NCBI GenBank assembly: GCA_024638815.1
Contig: JAHEJM010000004.1
Span: 1-64,000 of the forward strand
DNA: 64,000 nucleotides
Direction: 5' to 3'
Source: Acidimicrobiales bacterium
GTDB lineage: Bacteria > Actinomycetota > Acidimicrobiia > Acidimicrobiales > SZUA-35
Part shown: piece by piece, positions 19,101-29,624 of the stretch
How positions within the stretch are numbered: position 1 is the first letter of the stretch
How the letters are laid out: every line of letters starts with the position of its first letter
Program-made: the position numbers and the translations under genes
Notes under the pieces: model-generated
What the model saw: only the letters and a program-made list of their open reading frames with translations
What the model was told of the DNA's origin: nothing
Database searches by the model: none

Positions 19101-19340
19101 GTGGTTGCTGATGGTCCTCGGCGTACGTGCGTCGGTTGTCGCATCACCAGGGATCGAGATGAACTGATCCGATTCTGTTGCGATGAGAACGGCGTGGTGA
19201 GGCCGTCACCGGTCAGCCGGGGGCGCGGTGCCTGGATCTGCGCCGGCACATGCGCGGCCTGCGTGGAGCGGGCCGTCGCCTCGAAGGCGTTCGCCCGGGC
19301 CTTTCGCCGATCGATCGTCGGAGTCGAGCAACCGTGTTGA
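19101..19340 (+). CDS. ylxR: YlxR/DUF448 family protein
   Basis: PRRTCVGCRITRDRDELIRFCCDENGVVRPSPVSRGRGAWIC...C..C..RAVASKAFARAFRR; between nusA and infB. Start inferred (GTG). Confidence 0.8.
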   Translation: MVADGPRRTCVGCRITRDRDELIRFCCDENGVVRPSPVSRGRGAWICAGTCAACVERAVASKAFARAFRRSIVGVEQPC

Positions 19341-19485
19341 ACGGTCGGCGGCCGGCGGCACTCAGGGCGACGGTATGGCCTCCGAATCCCGACCTGTGTG
19401 ACGGGCCCGACGTCGAACTGCCGGCTCGGAGACACCGAACCGTCAGTTCGCACCGAATCCGTGATGAGTACGGCTCAGTCGGCGA

Positions 19486-19529
19486 TACGATGATATGCCG
19501 CCACCGAAGTTTCCGTGGCGTCTTCTTTT
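19486..19529 (+). promoter_or_regulatory. -10-like TACGAT plus hairpin/T-tract directly upstream of infB
   Basis: TACGAT 19486-19491; CGCCAC 19499-19504 / GTGGCG 19515-19520; TCTTCTTTT 19521-19529; SD GAGGTG then GTG 19549. Confidence 0.45.
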
Positions 19530-19548
19530 ACAGAGGTGAATTCAACAC

Positions 19549-22464
19549 GTGCCGTCAAAAGTCCGCGTCTACGAGCTCGCTCGAGAGCTGAATCTGAGCA
19601 ACAAGGAAGTGATCGACCTCTGCGGTGCCCTCGGCATCGGGGTGAAGAGCCATTCCTCGAGCATCGTGGAAGCCCAGGCCGATCGGGTTCGCCGCAAAGC
19701 CGATCGGGAAGGTCTCATCAAACCCCCGTCCAATGACGACGGCGACGCCAAGGACAACGACGGGGAGGCGCCGTCGGGCGACGTGATCTCCACCAAGAAG
19801 CGGCCGCCCAAGAAGGAGAAGAAGGTGACGGCCTCGGAGCAGGCCGCTTCGCCCCCGGCGGCCGAGGCCCCATCAGCTCCGGATGAGGAACCGGCCCCGG
19901 CACCGGTGTCCACCAAGCCCAAGCGGGTGGTCTCCTCCAGTGGCAAGACTGCCGAGGCCCCTGCGAAGCCGTCCAAGTCCATTCCGCCTCCGCCGCCGGC
20001 CATCAAGCCGGCCGACATGACACCGGCCGAACCGGTGACGGCGGCACCCGCTCCCACGCCGCCACCGGTCGCCGAGCCGGCGGTCGCCAACGCCGAGCCG
20101 GCGGTCGCCAACGCCGAGCCGGCGGTCGCCAACGCCGAGCCGGCCCAGCAGCCGTCGGAGGCTGCCGCTGCCACTACCGCAGCCCAGGAACCGGCCCAGG
20201 TTTCCCCGGCCGCAGCCCCGTCGCCCACCCCTGACGCCGCAGATTCGCCAGCCACGGCCGCGTCGGGAGATTCCGGAGCCGACGAGGCCAAGGCCGCGGC
20301 GTCGACCGCGCCTGCCCAACCGGCCGGGACCGAGCAGGCCCGGAGCCGAAGCGGCAAGCCGATTCCCCCTCCTCCCGGTCCTCCTCGCAGTCGGGCCGGC
20401 AAGCCCATTCCTCCTCCGCCCGGTGGCGGCAAGCCCCGTTCCACACCTCCCCGGTCGGGTGGTGGACCCCGCCCCGGCGGGTTCCGCAATGCCCCGGCGG
20501 CCCCCAGTCGTGGTGGACCTCCTCCCGGACGAGGCCGTGGTGGCCCCGGTCGTGGCGGTCCGCCCAATCGCGGTCGCCAGCGACGCAAGAGTCGCCGTCG
20601 TCGTTCCCGCGAGGAACTCACGCCGATGGACGTGCCCACCTACACGTCCGAAGACGCACCGGTACCGAAGGGCATCGTGGTGGTGGAGCGGGCCTCGACC
20701 GCCCAGGATCTCGGTCCCAAGCTGAACCGAACTGCGGCCGATGTTGTCCGTTTCCTGCTCACCAACGGTGAGATGGTCACCGCCACCCAATCGCTGAGCG
20801 ATGAGATGATCGAGCTGTTCGCGGCCGATGTCGGTGCCGAGATCCGCCTGGTCGACCCCGGCGAGGAGCAGGAGGTCGAACTCCAGAAGCTGCTCGAGAT
20901 CGAGGACGAGGAGGAGGACGACGAAGACCGTGAGGACTGGCCGGTTCGGCCCCCCGTCATCACCGTCATGGGCCACGTCGACCACGGCAAGACGTTGCTA
21001 CTGGACAGGATCCGGTCGGCCAACGTGATCGAAGGCGAGGCCGGTGGCATCACCCAACACATCGGTGCCTACCAGGTAGAGCACGGCGGCAAGTTGCTGA
21101 CATTCCTCGACACCCCGGGCCATGAGGCGTTTACCGCCATGCGGGCCCGTGGCGCCGACGCCACCGACATCGTGGTCCTGGTGGTCGCCGCCGACGACGG
21201 CGTCATGCCGCAGACGCTGGAGGCACTAGATCATGCCAGGGCGGCCGACGTGCCGATCATCGTGGCCATCAACAAAATGGACCGTGAGGGTGCCGACGCC
21301 AACCGGGTCATGACCCAGCTGTCGGAGCGGGGACTGGTCCCCGAGGACTGGGGTGGTGACACCATCATGGTTCCGCTCTCGGCCATGACCGGGGACGGCA
21401 TCGAGGATCTGTTGGAGAGCCTGCTGCTGGTGGCCGAGGTCGAGGACCTTCGGTCCAGCTCCGAGGGTCGAGCCACCGGCTCGGTTCTTGAATCCCACCT
21501 CGACATCGGCCGTGGTCCTGTCGCTACGGTGCTTGTCGAGCAGGGCACTCTGAATGTGGGCGATCCGTTGGTGACGGGTGCCGCCTGGGGACGGGTCCGG
21601 GCCCTGGTCAATGATCGCGGCGAGCGGGTCGACTTCGCTGCGCCGTCCACACCGGTTCAGGTTCTTGGCCTGAACGAGGTGGCCGAGGCCGGTGACGGCT
21701 TCACCATCGCCCCCAGCGAGAAGGTCGCCAGCAAGGTAGCCGATACCCGGGAGCACTGGCAGCGTCTGGCCAGCCTCGGTCGCGACGCCTCAATCTCCAC
21801 CGGCGGTGGAGCAAGGCTCGAAGATGTCTTCAAGCAGATCCAGGCCGGTGAGGCCGCCAATCTGAACCTGGTCGTCAAGGCCGACGTGAACGGCTCGTTG
21901 GAAGCGGTGTGCGACAGCCTCAAGAAGCGGGAGAGGGAGGACGTCAAGCTTTCGTTCGTGCTGCGAGGGGTGGGCGGTATCACCGAGAACGACGTGCAAT
22001 TGGCGGCGGCCTCCAACGCAACCATCCTCGGGTTCAATGTCCGGCCCGACCGCAAGGCCCGCGAGCTGGCTGATCAGGAGCAAGTGGAGATCCGCACCTA
22101 CGAGATCATCTACAAGCTCCTGGAGGACGTCGAGAATGCCATGCTCGGCATGCTCGAGCCCGAATACGAGGAAGTCGTCACCGGTGAGGCCGAGGTACGC
22201 GAGATCTTCCGCATACCCCGAGTTGGATCCGTGGCCGGGTGTATGGTCACCGACGGTGTCATCCGGCGGGGTTCCAAGGTTCGCTTCCTCCGAGAGGGCA
22301 CCATCATCTGGAAAGGTGCCATCCAGTCGCTCAAGCGGTTCAAGGAGGACGCCCAGGAGGTCGCCGCCGGCTATGAATGCGGCGTCGGTCTGTCCGACTT
22401 CCAGGATCTCAAGGAAGGCGACGTCATCGAGACCTACGACGAACGTGAGATTCCCCGGGAATAG
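19549..22464 (+). CDS. infB: Translation initiation factor IF-2
   Basis: [48 protein letters not shown]; long Ala/Pro and Gly/Arg-rich linker. Confidence 0.97.
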   Translation: MPSKVRVYELARELNLSNKEVIDLCGALGIGVKSHSSSIVEAQADRVRRKADREGLIKPPSNDDGDAKDNDGEAPSGDVISTKKRPPKKEKKVTASEQAASPPAAEAPSAPDEEPAPAPVSTKPKRVVSSSGKTAEAPAKPSKSIPPPPPAIKPADMTPAEPVTAAPAPTPPPVAEPAVANAEPAVANAEPAVANAEPAQQPSEAAAATTAAQEPAQVSPAAAPSPTPDAADSPATAASGDSGADEAKAAASTAPAQPAGTEQARSRSGKPIPPPPGPPRSRAGKPIPPPPGGGKPRSTPPRSGGGPRPGGFRNAPAAPSRGGPPPGRGRGGPGRGGPPNRGRQRRKSRRRRSREELTPMDVPTYTSEDAPVPKGIVVVERASTAQDLGPKLNRTAADVVRFLLTNGEMVTATQSLSDEMIELFAADVGAEIRLVDPGEEQEVELQKLLEIEDEEEDDEDREDWPVRPPVITVMGHVDHGKTLLLDRIRSANVIEGEAGGITQHIGAYQVEHGGKLLTFLDTPGHEAFTAMRARGADATDIVVLVVAADDGVMPQTLEALDHARAADVPIIVAINKMDREGADANRVMTQLSERGLVPEDWGGDTIMVPLSAMTGDGIEDLLESLLLVAEVEDLRSSSEGRATGSVLESHLDIGRGPVATVLVEQGTLNVGDPLVTGAAWGRVRALVNDRGERVDFAAPSTPVQVLGLNEVAEAGDGFTIAPSEKVASKVADTREHWQRLASLGRDASISTGGGARLEDVFKQIQAGEAANLNLVVKADVNGSLEAVCDSLKKREREDVKLSFVLRGVGGITENDVQLAAASNATILGFNVRPDRKARELADQEQVEIRTYEIIYKLLEDVENAMLGMLEPEYEEVVTGEAEVREIFRIPRVGSVAGCMVTDGVIRRGSKVRFLREGTIIWKGAIQSLKRFKEDAQEVAAGYECGVGLSDFQDLKEGDVIETYDEREIPRE
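20071..20143 (+). repeat. 21-bp in-frame tandem repeat (x3 plus partial) in infB
   Basis: GCCGAGCCGGCGGTCGCCAAC x3, encoding AEPAVAN. Confidence 0.9.
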
Positions 22465-22497
22465 CACGCCCCACCGGTGGCGATCGCCGGTCACACC

Positions 22498-22788
22498 ATG
22501 CATGTTCTGGTTACCGCCGTCGAGATTCACATCCCAGCGGCTCGATCACTGAAGGCCAAGAGGTCTACTGTCACCTCTATCGTTCGCCACCTGGATCGCC
22601 AGCACGGAGTGGCGGCATCGGAGGTCGACCACCTCGACCTCTGGCAGCGGGCCCGGATCGGTGTAGCCGTGGTGGCCGATACCGTGAGTCGTACCAGCCG
22701 AGTCATGGACGGCGTGGAACGCTACATCTGGTCGCGACCGGACATCGAGGTTCTCGATGTCGACCGGAGCTGGTGGGACGGCGGTTAG
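22498..22788 (+). CDS. DUF503 family protein (YlxP-like)
   Basis: MHVLVTAVEIHIPAARSLKAKRSTVTSIVRHLDRQHGVAASEVDHLDLWQRARIGVAVVA; between infB and rbfA. Confidence 0.88.
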   Translation: MHVLVTAVEIHIPAARSLKAKRSTVTSIVRHLDRQHGVAASEVDHLDLWQRARIGVAVVADTVSRTSRVMDGVERYIWSRPDIEVLDVDRSWWDGG

Positions 22789-22831
22789 CGGCCCCGGAGC
22801 ACACAGACGATCACGGGAGAAGGACGAGTAC

Positions 22832-23416
22832 ATGGCCCGCAAACCCCGATCCAATCGACAACGCCGCAGCGGTCCCGGTCGGGCCAGTCGGCCACCGACC
22901 AACCGACACTTCCCCCGCACCGCTCGGCTCAACACCCTGCTCCAGGAGATCGTGGCCGACTACTTCGAGCGGGTCGAGGATGAACGATTCGAGATGCTGA
23001 CCATCACCGGCGTCGAGGTCGACAACGATCTCAACCGGGCCCAGGTGTTCGTCAGCGATCTGGGCTATGTGCGACCACCGGAGGACGAGGAGTCCGACGC
23101 GGTGTTGCTCGATGCCCTGGCCGACCATCGCAAGCCGGTCCAGGCCAAGATCGGGCGTGAGAGCCGGATCCGGAAGACCCCCGAGGTTGTCTTCGCCATC
23201 GACCCCGGGGTCAGGGCCGGGGCCCGTATCGAGGAGATCCTGTCCGGCCTCCGTCACGGCGAGGACACCGGATCCCAGGACATCGGCCCCCCGAATGGCG
23301 GTCCGACGCCCGAGGACGGCGCAACCGTCGAAGTTGGTGGCTCGGACGACGACGGGACGACGATGACGACAGCTGACGACAACAACGACGACAACGATGA
23401 GGCGTCGAAGCCGTGA
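22832..23416 (+). CDS. rbfA: Ribosome-binding factor A
   Basis: RTARLNTLLQEIVADYFERVEDERFEMLTITGVEVDNDLNRAQVFVS. Confidence 0.92.
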   Translation: MARKPRSNRQRRSGPGRASRPPTNRHFPRTARLNTLLQEIVADYFERVEDERFEMLTITGVEVDNDLNRAQVFVSDLGYVRPPEDEESDAVLLDALADHRKPVQAKIGRESRIRKTPEVVFAIDPGVRAGARIEEILSGLRHGEDTGSQDIGPPNGGPTPEDGATVEVGGSDDDGTTMTTADDNNDDNDEASKP

Positions 23417-24282
23417 GTCGGTCTCGGCGCCGGGACTCCGGCTTGTCGGGAACTGTGATCATCGACAAGCCGGCCGGGTGCACCAGCCACGATGTGGTCG
23501 ACGCCGTCCGGCGTCGGCTGTCGACCCGCAAGGTTGGTCATGCCGGCACCCTCGATCCCGATGCCACCGGCGTCCTCGTGCTGGGAGTGGGCGCCGGAAC
23601 CAAGCTGTTGCAGTTCGTGACCGGCGCCGACAAGCGCTACCGGTGCGAGATCGTGTTCGGCACCGAAACCTCGACCCTCGACTCGTCAGGCGAGGTCACG
23701 GCTCGCCACGACATGACGTTGACGCCGGCCCGGGTCCAGGCCGCGGCCGATGCCTTGACCGGCGACATCGAGCAGATCCCGCCGATGGTCTCGGCCGTCA
23801 AGGTCGATGGTAAGCGGCTTCACGAACTGGCTCGGGCCGGGGTGGAGGTGGAGCGGCAGCCGAGGCCGGTGACCGTGCACCACTTCAGTACCGAACCGAC
23901 CGATGACCCACTTGTCTATCGGGCCGAGGTCGAGTGCAGTTCGGGAACCTATGTCCGCACTCTGGCCGCAGATCTGGGTTCGGCCCTCGGCGGGGGAGCC
24001 CACCTTCGCAACCTGCGACGGACGGCTGTGGGCACCATCACCATCGATCAGGCCGAGGACCTGGACGACTTCGTCCTGAGGCCGGTCATCGATTTGCTGG
24101 CTGACACGCCGGTGCTCTCGGTTGACGCCGAGGTCGCCCGTCGTGTGCAGCACGGCCAGAGCCTCGGACCCACCACCGGTCAGGGTCGCCTGGCTGTTGT
24201 CGGTCCCGATGATCGGCTGCTCGCCGTGTACGAGGCGTCGGGTGGCAACCTGGTTCCGGTCAAGGTGCTGGCCGGACGGTGA
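23413..24282 (+). CDS. truB: tRNA pseudouridine(55) synthase TruB
   Basis: GTVIIDKPAGCTSHDVVDAVRR; KVGHAGTLDPDATGVLVLGVGAGTKL; MVSAVKVDGKRLHELAR. Confidence 0.95.
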   Translation: MSRSRRRDSGLSGTVIIDKPAGCTSHDVVDAVRRRLSTRKVGHAGTLDPDATGVLVLGVGAGTKLLQFVTGADKRYRCEIVFGTETSTLDSSGEVTARHDMTLTPARVQAAADALTGDIEQIPPMVSAVKVDGKRLHELARAGVEVERQPRPVTVHHFSTEPTDDPLVYRAEVECSSGTYVRTLAADLGSALGGGAHLRNLRRTAVGTITIDQAEDLDDFVLRPVIDLLADTPVLSVDAEVARRVQHGQSLGPTTGQGRLAVVGPDDRLLAVYEASGGNLVPVKVLAGR

Positions 24283-25295
24283 CAGGCTACGGTTCGAGTG
24301 CAGTGCGCGTCGTCTACGATCCCGAAGCCCGCCGATCGATGGGTCCCTCGGTTTTCGACGACCGTCCCCATGCCGTCACCATCGGTGTGTTCGACGGTGT
24401 GCATCTCGGGCATCGGTGGGTGATCGACTCGACGGCCCAGGCCGCGGCACAGCTGGGTGCCGCCACCGCTGTCGTCACCTTCGATCCCCATCCGGCCGCC
24501 GTGCTGCGGCCCGATCTGGCTCCCAGGCTGCTCACCGACCTGGATCAGAAGCTCGAGTTGCTGGAGGCGGCCGGCGTCGATTCTGTGGTGGTGGTCCGTT
24601 TCGATCACGAGCGGGCGGGGGAGCGGGCCGAGGACTTCGTGGCCGCCGTACTGGTGGAATGCCTACGGGCCCGAGCCGTCATTGTCGGTCACGATTTCCA
24701 GTTCGGCAAGGACCGCAAGGGCGATGTCCACCTCCTGACCGAACTCGGTGGCGAGTACGGGTTCGAGGTTCGTCCCCTGTCGCTGATGCCGAACCCACCA
24801 ACCGCAGGAACCCAGGGCCGCCCAGTGTCGTCGACGGCCATCCGAGCCGCACTGGCGGAGGGCGATGTCGTCTCGGCCCGCCATCTGCTGGGTCGATCGC
24901 ACGAGGTCACGGGCACCGTCGTGACCGGTGACCGACGAGGCCGCACCATCGGTTTTCCCACCGCCAATGTCGCCGTCGAACCCAATCGGGCCATCCCCGC
25001 CGACGGTGTGTACGCCGGCTGGTTTCATCTGCCCCCCGACGACGAGCATCCGGCCGGCCGGTCCTGGCCGGCCGCCATCAACATCGGGAAACGCCCCACG
25101 TTCCACGACGACGCCGAACACTCCGTCATCGAAGCCCACCTCATCGACTTCGAAGGTGATCTCTACGGGGTTCACGCCGCGGTGGGTTTCGAGGCACGGC
25201 TGCGGGGTGAACAACGCTTCGACGGGATCGAGGCCCTGGCCACACAGCTACAGACCGACATCGCCGTCGCCCGGTCGCTGCTGCAATCGGACTGA
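24279..25295 (+). CDS. ribF: Bifunctional riboflavin kinase/FAD synthetase
   Basis: VTIGVFDGVHLGHRWVI; GHDFQFGKDRKGDV; SSTAIRAAL; GDRRGRTIGFPTANV. Confidence 0.94.
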   Translation: MTGYGSSAVRVVYDPEARRSMGPSVFDDRPHAVTIGVFDGVHLGHRWVIDSTAQAAAQLGAATAVVTFDPHPAAVLRPDLAPRLLTDLDQKLELLEAAGVDSVVVVRFDHERAGERAEDFVAAVLVECLRARAVIVGHDFQFGKDRKGDVHLLTELGGEYGFEVRPLSLMPNPPTAGTQGRPVSSTAIRAALAEGDVVSARHLLGRSHEVTGTVVTGDRRGRTIGFPTANVAVEPNRAIPADGVYAGWFHLPPDDEHPAGRSWPAAINIGKRPTFHDDAEHSVIEAHLIDFEGDLYGVHAAVGFEARLRGEQRFDGIEALATQLQTDIAVARSLLQSD

Positions 25296-25420
25296 GGTCC
25301 GGTAGGCTGATCAGCTGCTGCTACTACCGCCACCCTGCCAAGGAAGGCCGGTAGCCGTGCGGCCGGGCCCCGGGTCCCGAACTCATCTACGAACACGTTC
25401 TTCGAGGAGAATCGATCATC

Positions 25421-25699
25421 ATGGTCAAGACTGCCGCCAACCTGCCGAACAAGGCCGACACCATTGCCAAACACCAGCGGTTCGAGGGGGACACCGGTTC
25501 TCCCGAGGTTCAGATCGCCCTGGCCAGCGATCGCATCAACCACCTGACCGAGCACCTCAAGGTCCACAAGAAGGACTATCACACCCAGCGGGGCCTGCTG
25601 GCTCTGGTCGGTCGTCGGCGCCGGATGCTCGACTACCTGGCTTCCATCGATGTTGAGCGTTACCGTTCTCTCATCGCCGAACTCGGCCTGCGCCGCTAG
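25421..25699 (+). CDS. rpsO: 30S ribosomal protein S15
   Basis: [50 protein letters not shown]. Confidence 0.97.
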   Translation: MVKTAANLPNKADTIAKHQRFEGDTGSPEVQIALASDRINHLTEHLKVHKKDYHTQRGLLALVGRRRRMLDYLASIDVERYRSLIAELGLRR

Positions 25700-25774
25700 C
25701 CGATCTTCCTGCCGCCTGGATCGTCCCCTCGCTCGTTCAACCCAGGCCTTCCAGCCTTCCGACTTTCTGCGGTT

Positions 25775-25798
25775 TCTCGTCCCGCCGATGGGACGAGA
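25775..25798 (+). terminator. Hairpin downstream of rpsO
   Basis: TCTCGTCCC-GCCGAT-GGGACGAGA, 9-bp perfect stem; no U-tract. Confidence 0.5.
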
Positions 25799-25806
25799 GA
25801 CGACTA

Positions 25807-26676
25807 ATGCTCGCTCGGGGTGGGGGCGACGGGACCGGCGTCGGCGGGTGGGACCTGGTCGAAAGGACCCGGCGCACTCCAATGGATGACTACCTACGTC
25901 TGGCCAAGCAACGCCTGGTCGGAACCAGGGCGGGTTCCGCACTGCGCCGCATGACGTGGTGGGCCGCCTTCCCTCAACGGGTGCGACATCCCGAATTGTG
26001 GGATATGTACCTCGAGGACGAACGAACCGGTCAACTGTTCGACCGGTTGGTGCAACCGGACTGGAACTGCATCGATGTCGGTGCCCACATCGGATCGGTG
26101 CTGCATCGCCTGATCGAGCTGGCACCTGACGGCTACCACATCGCCGTTGAACCGACGCCGGAGAAGGCGGCATGGTTGCGGAAACGGTTCCCCCGGGTCA
26201 CGGTCGTCGAGGCCGCCGCCTACGACAGCGACGGATCGGCCACCTTCCACCAGGCCACCCAGTCCGGCTACAGCGGCTTGGCCCGTTCCGATGATACCGG
26301 CATGGCCCGCACCTATCCGGTGGATCTTGTCCGGCTGGATTCGGTCATCGGCCCTGACACCAAGGTCGATCTGCTCAAGATCGACACCGAGGGAGCCGAA
26401 CTGCTGGCGCTGCGTGGGAGCGAGGGTATCCTCCGACGCCACCAACCGGCGGTGCTGTTCGAATGCGGTCCCGATGGCAAGCCGGAGCCGTTCGGCTACA
26501 GCCGGTTGGATCTTTTCGACTTCCTGACCGACGCCGGCTACCAGCTGTACTCGGTGGCCGATGCTCTCTACCACCGTCCGCCGATGGGACGAGACGAGTT
26601 CGACCGGGCCGGCCTCTATCCGTACAGGGGCTTCAACTATCTGGCACTGCCCGCCGGTCGGCCGTTGCCGGAGTAG
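25807..26676 (+). CDS. FkbM family methyltransferase
   Basis: CIDVGAHIGSVLHRLIELAPDGYHIAVEPTPEKAAWLRKRFP...VDLLKIDTEGAELLALRG; true start may be ATG 25882. Confidence 0.85.
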   Translation: MLARGGGDGTGVGGWDLVERTRRTPMDDYLRLAKQRLVGTRAGSALRRMTWWAAFPQRVRHPELWDMYLEDERTGQLFDRLVQPDWNCIDVGAHIGSVLHRLIELAPDGYHIAVEPTPEKAAWLRKRFPRVTVVEAAAYDSDGSATFHQATQSGYSGLARSDDTGMARTYPVDLVRLDSVIGPDTKVDLLKIDTEGAELLALRGSEGILRRHQPAVLFECGPDGKPEPFGYSRLDLFDFLTDAGYQLYSVADALYHRPPMGRDEFDRAGLYPYRGFNYLALPAGRPLPE

Positions 26677-26965
26677 TTGGTCAGGCCCGGGTGCCGCGGC
26701 TCGGCGCTGGTTGGGGCGAGGGCGTTGCCTCGCACCGGGGATTCCCGCCCATTCACAACTCCGGCTCAAGTTGCCGATAGCATAAACAACGACGCCGACA
26801 CAGTCGGCTTCCGGTCCCGCCCTATGGTGGGATCGTTAAGACAAGTTCGTCACGGTCAGCTACCAGTTTCCGGCTCCTCATGCCTGAGCACGGCAGTACA
26901 CCACCCCCACCCTGTTGCCCTCCCAGTCCATGGGTGGTCGAAATCTGGGATCTGGCCTGTCGAAA

Positions 26966-26986
26966 TGCAAACGAAGGTCGTTTGCA
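26966..26986 (+). promoter_or_regulatory. pnp leader hairpin
   Basis: TGCAAACGA-AGG-TCGTTTGCA, 9-bp perfect stem, 3-nt loop, about 55 nt upstream of the pnp start. Confidence 0.5.
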
Positions 26987-27039
26987 CCGGGTGCGGCCAT
27001 GGGGCCGGCTCGGCAAGAAAATGACAGAGGAGTATCCCT

Positions 27040-29502
27040 ATGACGGAACCTGTTTCCGTTTCCGGAACCGTTACCTCAGGTGACGGTCCAGACCTGTACC
27101 TGGAGACCGGCAAGTTGGCCGGTCTGGCCTCCGGCTCGGTGGTGGCCCGCATGGGCGACACCAGCGTGCTGGTCACCGCAACCGCGGCCAATCGAGTCCG
27201 GGAAGGCATCGATTTCTTTCCCCTGACCGTCGATGTCGAGGAGCGGTCGTATGCCGCCGGCAAGATTCCGGGTTCGTTCTTCCGCCGTGAAGGTCGTGCC
27301 CCCGACACCGCTACCCTGACCGCCCGCTTGATCGATCGGCCGCTGCGACCGTCGTTTCCCGGCGGCTTCCGCAACGAGATCCACGTGGTGGTCACGGTGC
27401 TGTCGGCCGACCTGGTCCACCCCCACGATGTCGTGGCCATCAACGCCGCGTCGGCCGCCCTCATGGTGTCGGACGTGCCCTTCGACGGACCCATCGGCGC
27501 CATCCGCCTGGCCTACACCGACGACGGTGAGTGGCTGCCCCATCCCACCTTCGACGAGGGCGACGAGTCGTCGTTCGAAATCGTCGTCGCCGGTCGTCAG
27601 CTCGACAATGGCGATGTGGCCGTGATGATGGTCGAGGCCGGTGGTACCACCAGCGCCTGGAACAACTATCAGAACGGCGCCCCCAAGGTGGACGAAGCCG
27701 CTCTGGCTCAGGGTCTCGAGGAGTCCAAGGCCTACATCAAGGAGGCCATAGCTCTGCAGGAAGAGCTGGTTGAGGCCTCCGGTGGTCGCAAGCCGTTCAT
27801 GGCGTTCGAACCCCAGGTCGACTACACCGATGAGCAGTACGCCGCAGTGTCGACTGCGGCCGAGTCCAAGATGGTCGAGGTCATGAGCATCGCCGACAAG
27901 GCGGAGCGGGGCGAGGCCGAGGACAACCTCAAGGACGAGGTGTTGACCTCACTGGTGCCCCAGTTCGCCCCCGCCGGCGACGACGACTCCGTGGCCGCAA
28001 TGACCAAGCAGCTCAAGGCCGCTTTCCGCTCGCTGTCCAAGTCCGTGGTCCGGCGCCGCATCGTCGAGGACGGAATGCGCATCGACGGTCGCGGTCCCGG
28101 CGATATTCGTTCGCTGTCGGCCGAGGTCGGTGTAGTTCCCCGGGTTCACGGCTCCGGCCTGTTCCAGCGGGGCGAGACCCAGGTGCTGAACATCACGACC
28201 TTGGGCATGAAGCGCATGGATCAGTTGATCGACGGAATCGATCCCACCGAGCGCAAGCGCTACATGCATCACTACAACTTCCCGCCCTACTCCACCGGTG
28301 AGACCGGCTTCATGCGTGGTCCCAAGCGCCGCGAGATCGGCCACGGCCTGCTGGCCGAGCGGGCGCTCGTTCCCGTTGTTCCCACCGAGGAGGAGTGGCC
28401 GTATACGCTGCGCCTGGTCTCGGAGGTGCTGACCTCCAACGGTTCGACGTCGATGGCGTCGGTGTGCGGATCCAGCCTGTCGCTGATGGACGCCGGTGTA
28501 CCGATCAAGGCGCCGGTGGCCGGTATCGCCATGGGTCTGGTCTTCGCCGAGGGCAAGTACACCACCCTGACCGACATCCTGGGGGCCGAGGACGCCTTTG
28601 GCGACATGGACTTCAAGGTGGCCGGAACCGAGGACTTCGTGACCGCGCTGCAGCTCGACACCAAGATCGACGGTATTCCGGCCGATGTCCTGGCCCAGGC
28701 TCTGAATCAGGCCAAGGAGGCCCGGCTCGAGATCCTTCGGGTCATGACCGAGGCTATTCCCGCCCCCCGGGACGATGTCCGTGAGGGTGCGCCCAAGATC
28801 ATCAGCTTCGAGATCCCGGTCGACAAGATCGGCGAGGTCATCGGTCCCAAGGGCAAGGTCATCAACGCCATCCAGACCGAGACCGGGGCCGACATCTCGG
28901 TCGACGACGATGGTCAGATCGGCATCGTGTCCATCGCCGCCACCGACCGCGAGGTGGTGGGGGAAGCCGAGCGCCAGATCCGGTTGATTCTCGATCCCCC
29001 GACCGCCGATGTGGGTGAGACCTACAACGGGCGGGTGGTCAACATCACCAAGTTCGGCGCCTTCATCAACATCCTTCCCGGTCGCGACGGGCTGCTCCAC
29101 ATCTCCAAGATCGGTGGCGGCAAGCGCATCGACAGGGTGGAGGACGTGCTGGAGCTGGGCCAGGAGGTCGAGGTCGTGGTCGAAGACATCGACCCCAACG
29201 GCAAGGTCTCACTGAAGATGGCCGGCGACGACCGCACGTACAGCAAGGATTCGGGCGGTCGCTCCGGCCGCTCCGACCGCAACGGCTCGGGCCGGGGTCG
29301 CAACCGGGGCGGTAACGGTCGGAGCGACGACTCCGACTCCGACTCCGACTCCGATGCGGTGTCGATGTCGTTCGAATCCGATTTCGAGCCCGAAGGATTC
29401 GGCGATCTCGGTCCCGAGGGTTCGGTCACCGTGCCCGACGACGACCGGGGCCGGGGCCGAGGCCGTGGCCAGGGTCGAGGCCGCGGTCGGGGCCGGCGCT
29501 GA
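27040..29502 (+). CDS. pnp: Polyribonucleotide nucleotidyltransferase
   Basis: Duplicated RNase PH domains, KH (IGPKGKVINAIQTETGADISVDDDG), S1 (VGETYNGRVVNITKFGAFINILPGRDGLLHISKI); RG-rich tail. Confidence 0.97.
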   Translation: MTEPVSVSGTVTSGDGPDLYLETGKLAGLASGSVVARMGDTSVLVTATAANRVREGIDFFPLTVDVEERSYAAGKIPGSFFRREGRAPDTATLTARLIDRPLRPSFPGGFRNEIHVVVTVLSADLVHPHDVVAINAASAALMVSDVPFDGPIGAIRLAYTDDGEWLPHPTFDEGDESSFEIVVAGRQLDNGDVAVMMVEAGGTTSAWNNYQNGAPKVDEAALAQGLEESKAYIKEAIALQEELVEASGGRKPFMAFEPQVDYTDEQYAAVSTAAESKMVEVMSIADKAERGEAEDNLKDEVLTSLVPQFAPAGDDDSVAAMTKQLKAAFRSLSKSVVRRRIVEDGMRIDGRGPGDIRSLSAEVGVVPRVHGSGLFQRGETQVLNITTLGMKRMDQLIDGIDPTERKRYMHHYNFPPYSTGETGFMRGPKRREIGHGLLAERALVPVVPTEEEWPYTLRLVSEVLTSNGSTSMASVCGSSLSLMDAGVPIKAPVAGIAMGLVFAEGKYTTLTDILGAEDAFGDMDFKVAGTEDFVTALQLDTKIDGIPADVLAQALNQAKEARLEILRVMTEAIPAPRDDVREGAPKIISFEIPVDKIGEVIGPKGKVINAIQTETGADISVDDDGQIGIVSIAATDREVVGEAERQIRLILDPPTADVGETYNGRVVNITKFGAFINILPGRDGLLHISKIGGGKRIDRVEDVLELGQEVEVVVEDIDPNGKVSLKMAGDDRTYSKDSGGRSGRSDRNGSGRGRNRGGNGRSDDSDSDSDSDAVSMSFESDFEPEGFGDLGPEGSVTVPDDDRGRGRGRGQGRGRGRGRR

Positions 29503-29513
29503 CGCCCACCGGT

Positions 29514-29624
29514 CCGAACCGATCGAGTCGATCGGTTTCGGTCCCATGACCGACGCTCACCGAACAACGGACGAGTAACACCCAAACGATGCCGGAGCAG
29601 GCCACGGGTCGGCTTCGGCATCGT
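29514..29624 (+). terminator. Two tandem hairpins downstream of pnp
   Basis: AACCGATCGA-G-TCGATCGGTT (29517-29537) and ACGATGCCG (29586-29594)/CGGCATCGT (29616-29624). Confidence 0.45.

Noticed and set aside
25390-25404. CGAACACGTTCTTCG upstream of rpsO as a second SOS box
   Set aside because: Half-sites GAAC/GTTC are separated by 2 nt rather than the required 4.
26766-26790. WhiG/FliA-type promoter (CTCAAGTTGCCGATAGC)
   Set aside because: Spacing between the TCAA-like and GCCGATA boxes is 2 nt instead of about 15.
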